A DNA stretch of 7,328 nucleotides from Sphingomonadales bacterium (GTDB lineage Bacteria; Pseudomonadota; Alphaproteobacteria; Sphingomonadales; Sphingomonadaceae), in assembly GCA_004292705.1 (NCBI GenBank), contig RDXA01000114.1:1-7328 (forward strand). Reading direction: 5' to 3'. Within the stretch, counting starts at the first letter, position 1. Every line of letters begins with the position of its first letter. Position numbers and translations under genes: made by a program. Positions 6,044 to 7,328 of this stretch are shown in pieces. The notes under the pieces were generated by a model. That model saw nothing but the letters and a program-made list of their open reading frames with translations. It was not told the origin of the DNA and did no database searches.

Positions 6044-6127
6044 GCCCGCGCTTCGGCGCTTCCGGTCATCCCTGGAGGCGGTTGCGCCGGTGATACGTCT
6101 TACAACACGCATTCGAAAGGCATCCGT
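6044..6127 (+). promoter_or_regulatory. Structured 5' leader and ribosome binding site of rplY
   Basis: Between the putative -10 and the rplY start two compact hairpins can be drawn. One is GCGC-TTCG-GCGC (6048-6059), a C(UUCG)G tetraloop of high stability. The other is GGCG-GTTG-CGCC (6077-6088), with CCGG copies at 6062-6065 and 6087-6090 able to form an alternative pairing. The Shine-Dalgarno AAAGG (6116-6120) lies seven bases before ATG 6128 in unstructured sequence. In E. coli, L25 is reported to control its own translation through its leader. Whether this leader does so is not known. Confidence 0.4.
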
Positions 6128-6730
6128 ATGAGCGAGACTCTTACCCTGCCGGCCGAAGCGCGCGAACGGGCTGGCAAGGGAGCCTCCCGAGCACTTCGCC
6201 GCGAAGGTCGGACCCCTGCTGTCATTTATGGCGGCAAGGAAGAACCCACCATGATCCACGTCGAGCAGAAGGAACTGGTGCGTCAGCTGATGACCGGCCA
6301 CTTCATGAACTCGATCGTCAACATCGAGATCGGTGGCCAGATCGTTCGCACCCTGCCCAAGGATGTCGCGTTCCACCCGGTGACGGACCGCCCGACCCAC
6401 GTCGATTTCCTGCGCATGACCGGCGACAGCATGGTTGAAGTGCAGGTGCCGGTGGTGTTCGTCAACGAAGACGCCTCGCCCGGCCTCAAGAAGGGCGGCG
6501 TGCTCAACATCGTGCGTCACGAGCTTGAACTGCTGTGCCCCAACGCTGACATTCCGGACGAAATCCAGATCGATGTCACCGGCAAGGACATCGGCGACGC
6601 GATCCACATCAGCGAAGTCGCTCTGCCTGCCGGCGTGAAGAGCGTGATCACCGACCGCGATTTCACCATCGCCACGCTGATCGCGCCTTCGGGCCTGAAG
6701 AGCACCGAAGGCGATACCAACAACGGCTGA
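6128..6730 (+). CDS. rplY: 50S ribosomal protein bL25, long CTC/TL5 form
   Basis: 5S rRNA-binding protein of the large ribosomal subunit, 200 residues, so the two-domain general stress protein CTC/TL5 type rather than the short E. coli form of about 94 residues. The N-terminal 5S-binding domain (about residues 1-95) shows GKGASRALRREGRTPAVIYG at 16-35 and PTHVDFLR at 89-96. The C-terminal beta domain (about 100-190) has VPVVFVNEDASPGLKKGGVL near 107 and DIGDAIHISEVALPAGV near 154. ATG 6128 is chosen because AAAGG lies seven bases upstream and MSETLTLPAEARERAGKGAS is the normal N-terminus. An upstream in-frame start at 6029 would put family-unlike sequence first. The gene is followed by an intrinsic terminator and then pth, the usual alphaproteobacterial neighbour. 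Confidence 0.97.
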   Translation: MSETLTLPAEARERAGKGASRALRREGRTPAVIYGGKEEPTMIHVEQKELVRQLMTGHFMNSIVNIEIGGQIVRTLPKDVAFHPVTDRPTHVDFLRMTGDSMVEVQVPVVFVNEDASPGLKKGGVLNIVRHELELLCPNADIPDEIQIDVTGKDIGDAIHISEVALPAGVKSVITDRDFTIATLIAPSGLKSTEGDTNNG

Positions 6731-6757
6731 TCGGGCGGCTTGCCCAATACGGCTTTC

Positions 6758-6798
6758 GGAACGCCGGGCTTCGCCAAGAAGTCCGGCGTTTCGTTTTG
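6758..6798 (+). terminator. Intrinsic terminator after rplY
   Basis: A long hairpin starts 27 bases after the rplY stop. AACGCCGG (6760-6767) pairs with CCGGCGTT (6783-6790), and CTTC (6769-6772) pairs with GAAG (6778-6781) around loop GCCAA. There is a G-T wobble at 6768/6782, and the base can extend to 6758/6792. It is followed by a T-rich run, TTTCGTTTTG (6789-6798). This is a textbook rho-independent structure. Confidence 0.85.
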
Positions 6799-6824
6799 TG
6801 TGAAGCCTAGCTAGGGGAATGGCC

Positions 6825-7328
6825 ATGCACATCTGGGTCGGCCTTGGAAATCCCGGACCGCGCTATGCGCTCCACCGGCACAATGTCGGCTTCATGGCTT
6901 TGGACGTGATCGCCGATATGCACCGCTTCGGGCCGGTGCAGACCAAGTTTCAGGGCTGGGTGCAGGAAGGGCGGATCGGCACCGAAAAGGTGCTGCTGCT
7001 GAAACCCGCGACGTTCATGAATGAAAGCGGCCGCGCTGTCGGTGAAGCGCTGCGCTTCTACAAGCTGGGCACCGAGGCGCTGACCGTGTTCCATGACGAG
7101 CTCGACCTTGCCCCCTTCAAGGTCAAGGTAAAGCAGGGCGGCGGACATGCAGGGCATAATGGCCTGCGTTCGATCGACCAGCATCTGGGCGCGGAATTCC
7201 GCCGCATCCGCCTCGGCATCGGCCATCCGGGGCACAAGGACCGCGTCACCGGCCATGTGCTCGGCAACTTTGCCAAGGACGAACAGGACGATCTGGTCGC
7301 CATGCTCGGTGCGATTGGCGCGGAGGCG
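6825..7328 (+). CDS. pth: Peptidyl-tRNA hydrolase, 3' end missing at the window edge
   Basis: Cytoplasmic enzyme that hydrolyses the ester bond of peptidyl-tRNAs dropped from the ribosome, recycling tRNA. The first 168 residues are present; the family is about 185-200 long. Active-site residues are visible: Asn9 in GLGNPG, the catalytic His19 in HRHNVGF, KPATFMNESG with Asn66, Asp91 in FHDELDL, and GGGHAGHNGLRSI with Asn112. ATG 6825 is preferred because AGGGG (6813-6817) lies seven bases before it; ATG 6819 is in frame but abuts that sequence. It follows rplY across a strong terminator with only about 30 bases left for a promoter, so it is probably expressed by partial read-through or from a promoter within the hairpin region. 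rplY-pth is a common alphaproteobacterial order. Confidence 0.97.
   Translation, partial: MHIWVGLGNPGPRYALHRHNVGFMALDVIADMHRFGPVQTKFQGWVQEGRIGTEKVLLLKPATFMNESGRAVGEALRFYKLGTEALTVFHDELDLAPFKVKVKQGGGHAGHNGLRSIDQHLGAEFRRIRLGIGHPGHKDRVTGHVLGNFAKDEQDDLVAMLGAIGAEA

Overview
The window is about 64-65% GC and looks like chromosomal DNA of an alphaproteobacterium, most likely Sphingomonadales and perhaps the Erythrobacter/Porphyrobacter group. This rests on alphaproteobacterial-type GlyQ/GlyS sequences, the rplY-pth pair and the base composition. The taxon is an inference, as no 16S or search was available.

Layout. Positions 1-2886 (minus strand) hold glyQ and glyS, the two subunits of the alpha2beta2 glycyl-tRNA synthetase. 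The glyQ stop and glyS start overlap as TGATG, and glyS runs off the left edge. A 90-bp nested palindromic repeat (743-832) lies inside glyS in frame and adds 30 residues without breaking the gene. Further on, glyS has a GC dip (about 54% at 121-480) that overlaps an apparently lengthened C-terminal segment.

Positions 2887-3072 are a divergent intergenic region carrying four TGAC-(N)-GTCA operator-like sites spaced 19-21 bp apart, two helical turns. Two of them cover a plausible sigma70 promoter. They lead into a tight plus-strand cluster: an unrecognised 39-residue single-TM peptide (3073-3192), a 64-residue XRE/Cro-type regulator with a GTG start (3198-3392), and a six-TM protein of unknown function (3379-4074) overlapping the regulator by 14 nt. 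The array, micro-membrane peptide, regulator and membrane protein look like a self-regulated module and are the most interesting part of the window.

Positions 4145-6010 hold two tandem TraB/GumN-family genes. The first product has a classical signal peptide and the second a probable lipoprotein signal, so they probably act in the envelope at different sites. No convincing terminator separates them from the upstream cluster, so read-through is possible.

Positions 6011-7328 hold a promoter and a structured leader, then rplY (bL25, long CTC/TL5 form), a strong intrinsic terminator, and pth (peptidyl-tRNA hydrolase), which is cut by the right edge. The two ends of the window are translation housekeeping genes; the middle is accessory envelope and regulatory material.
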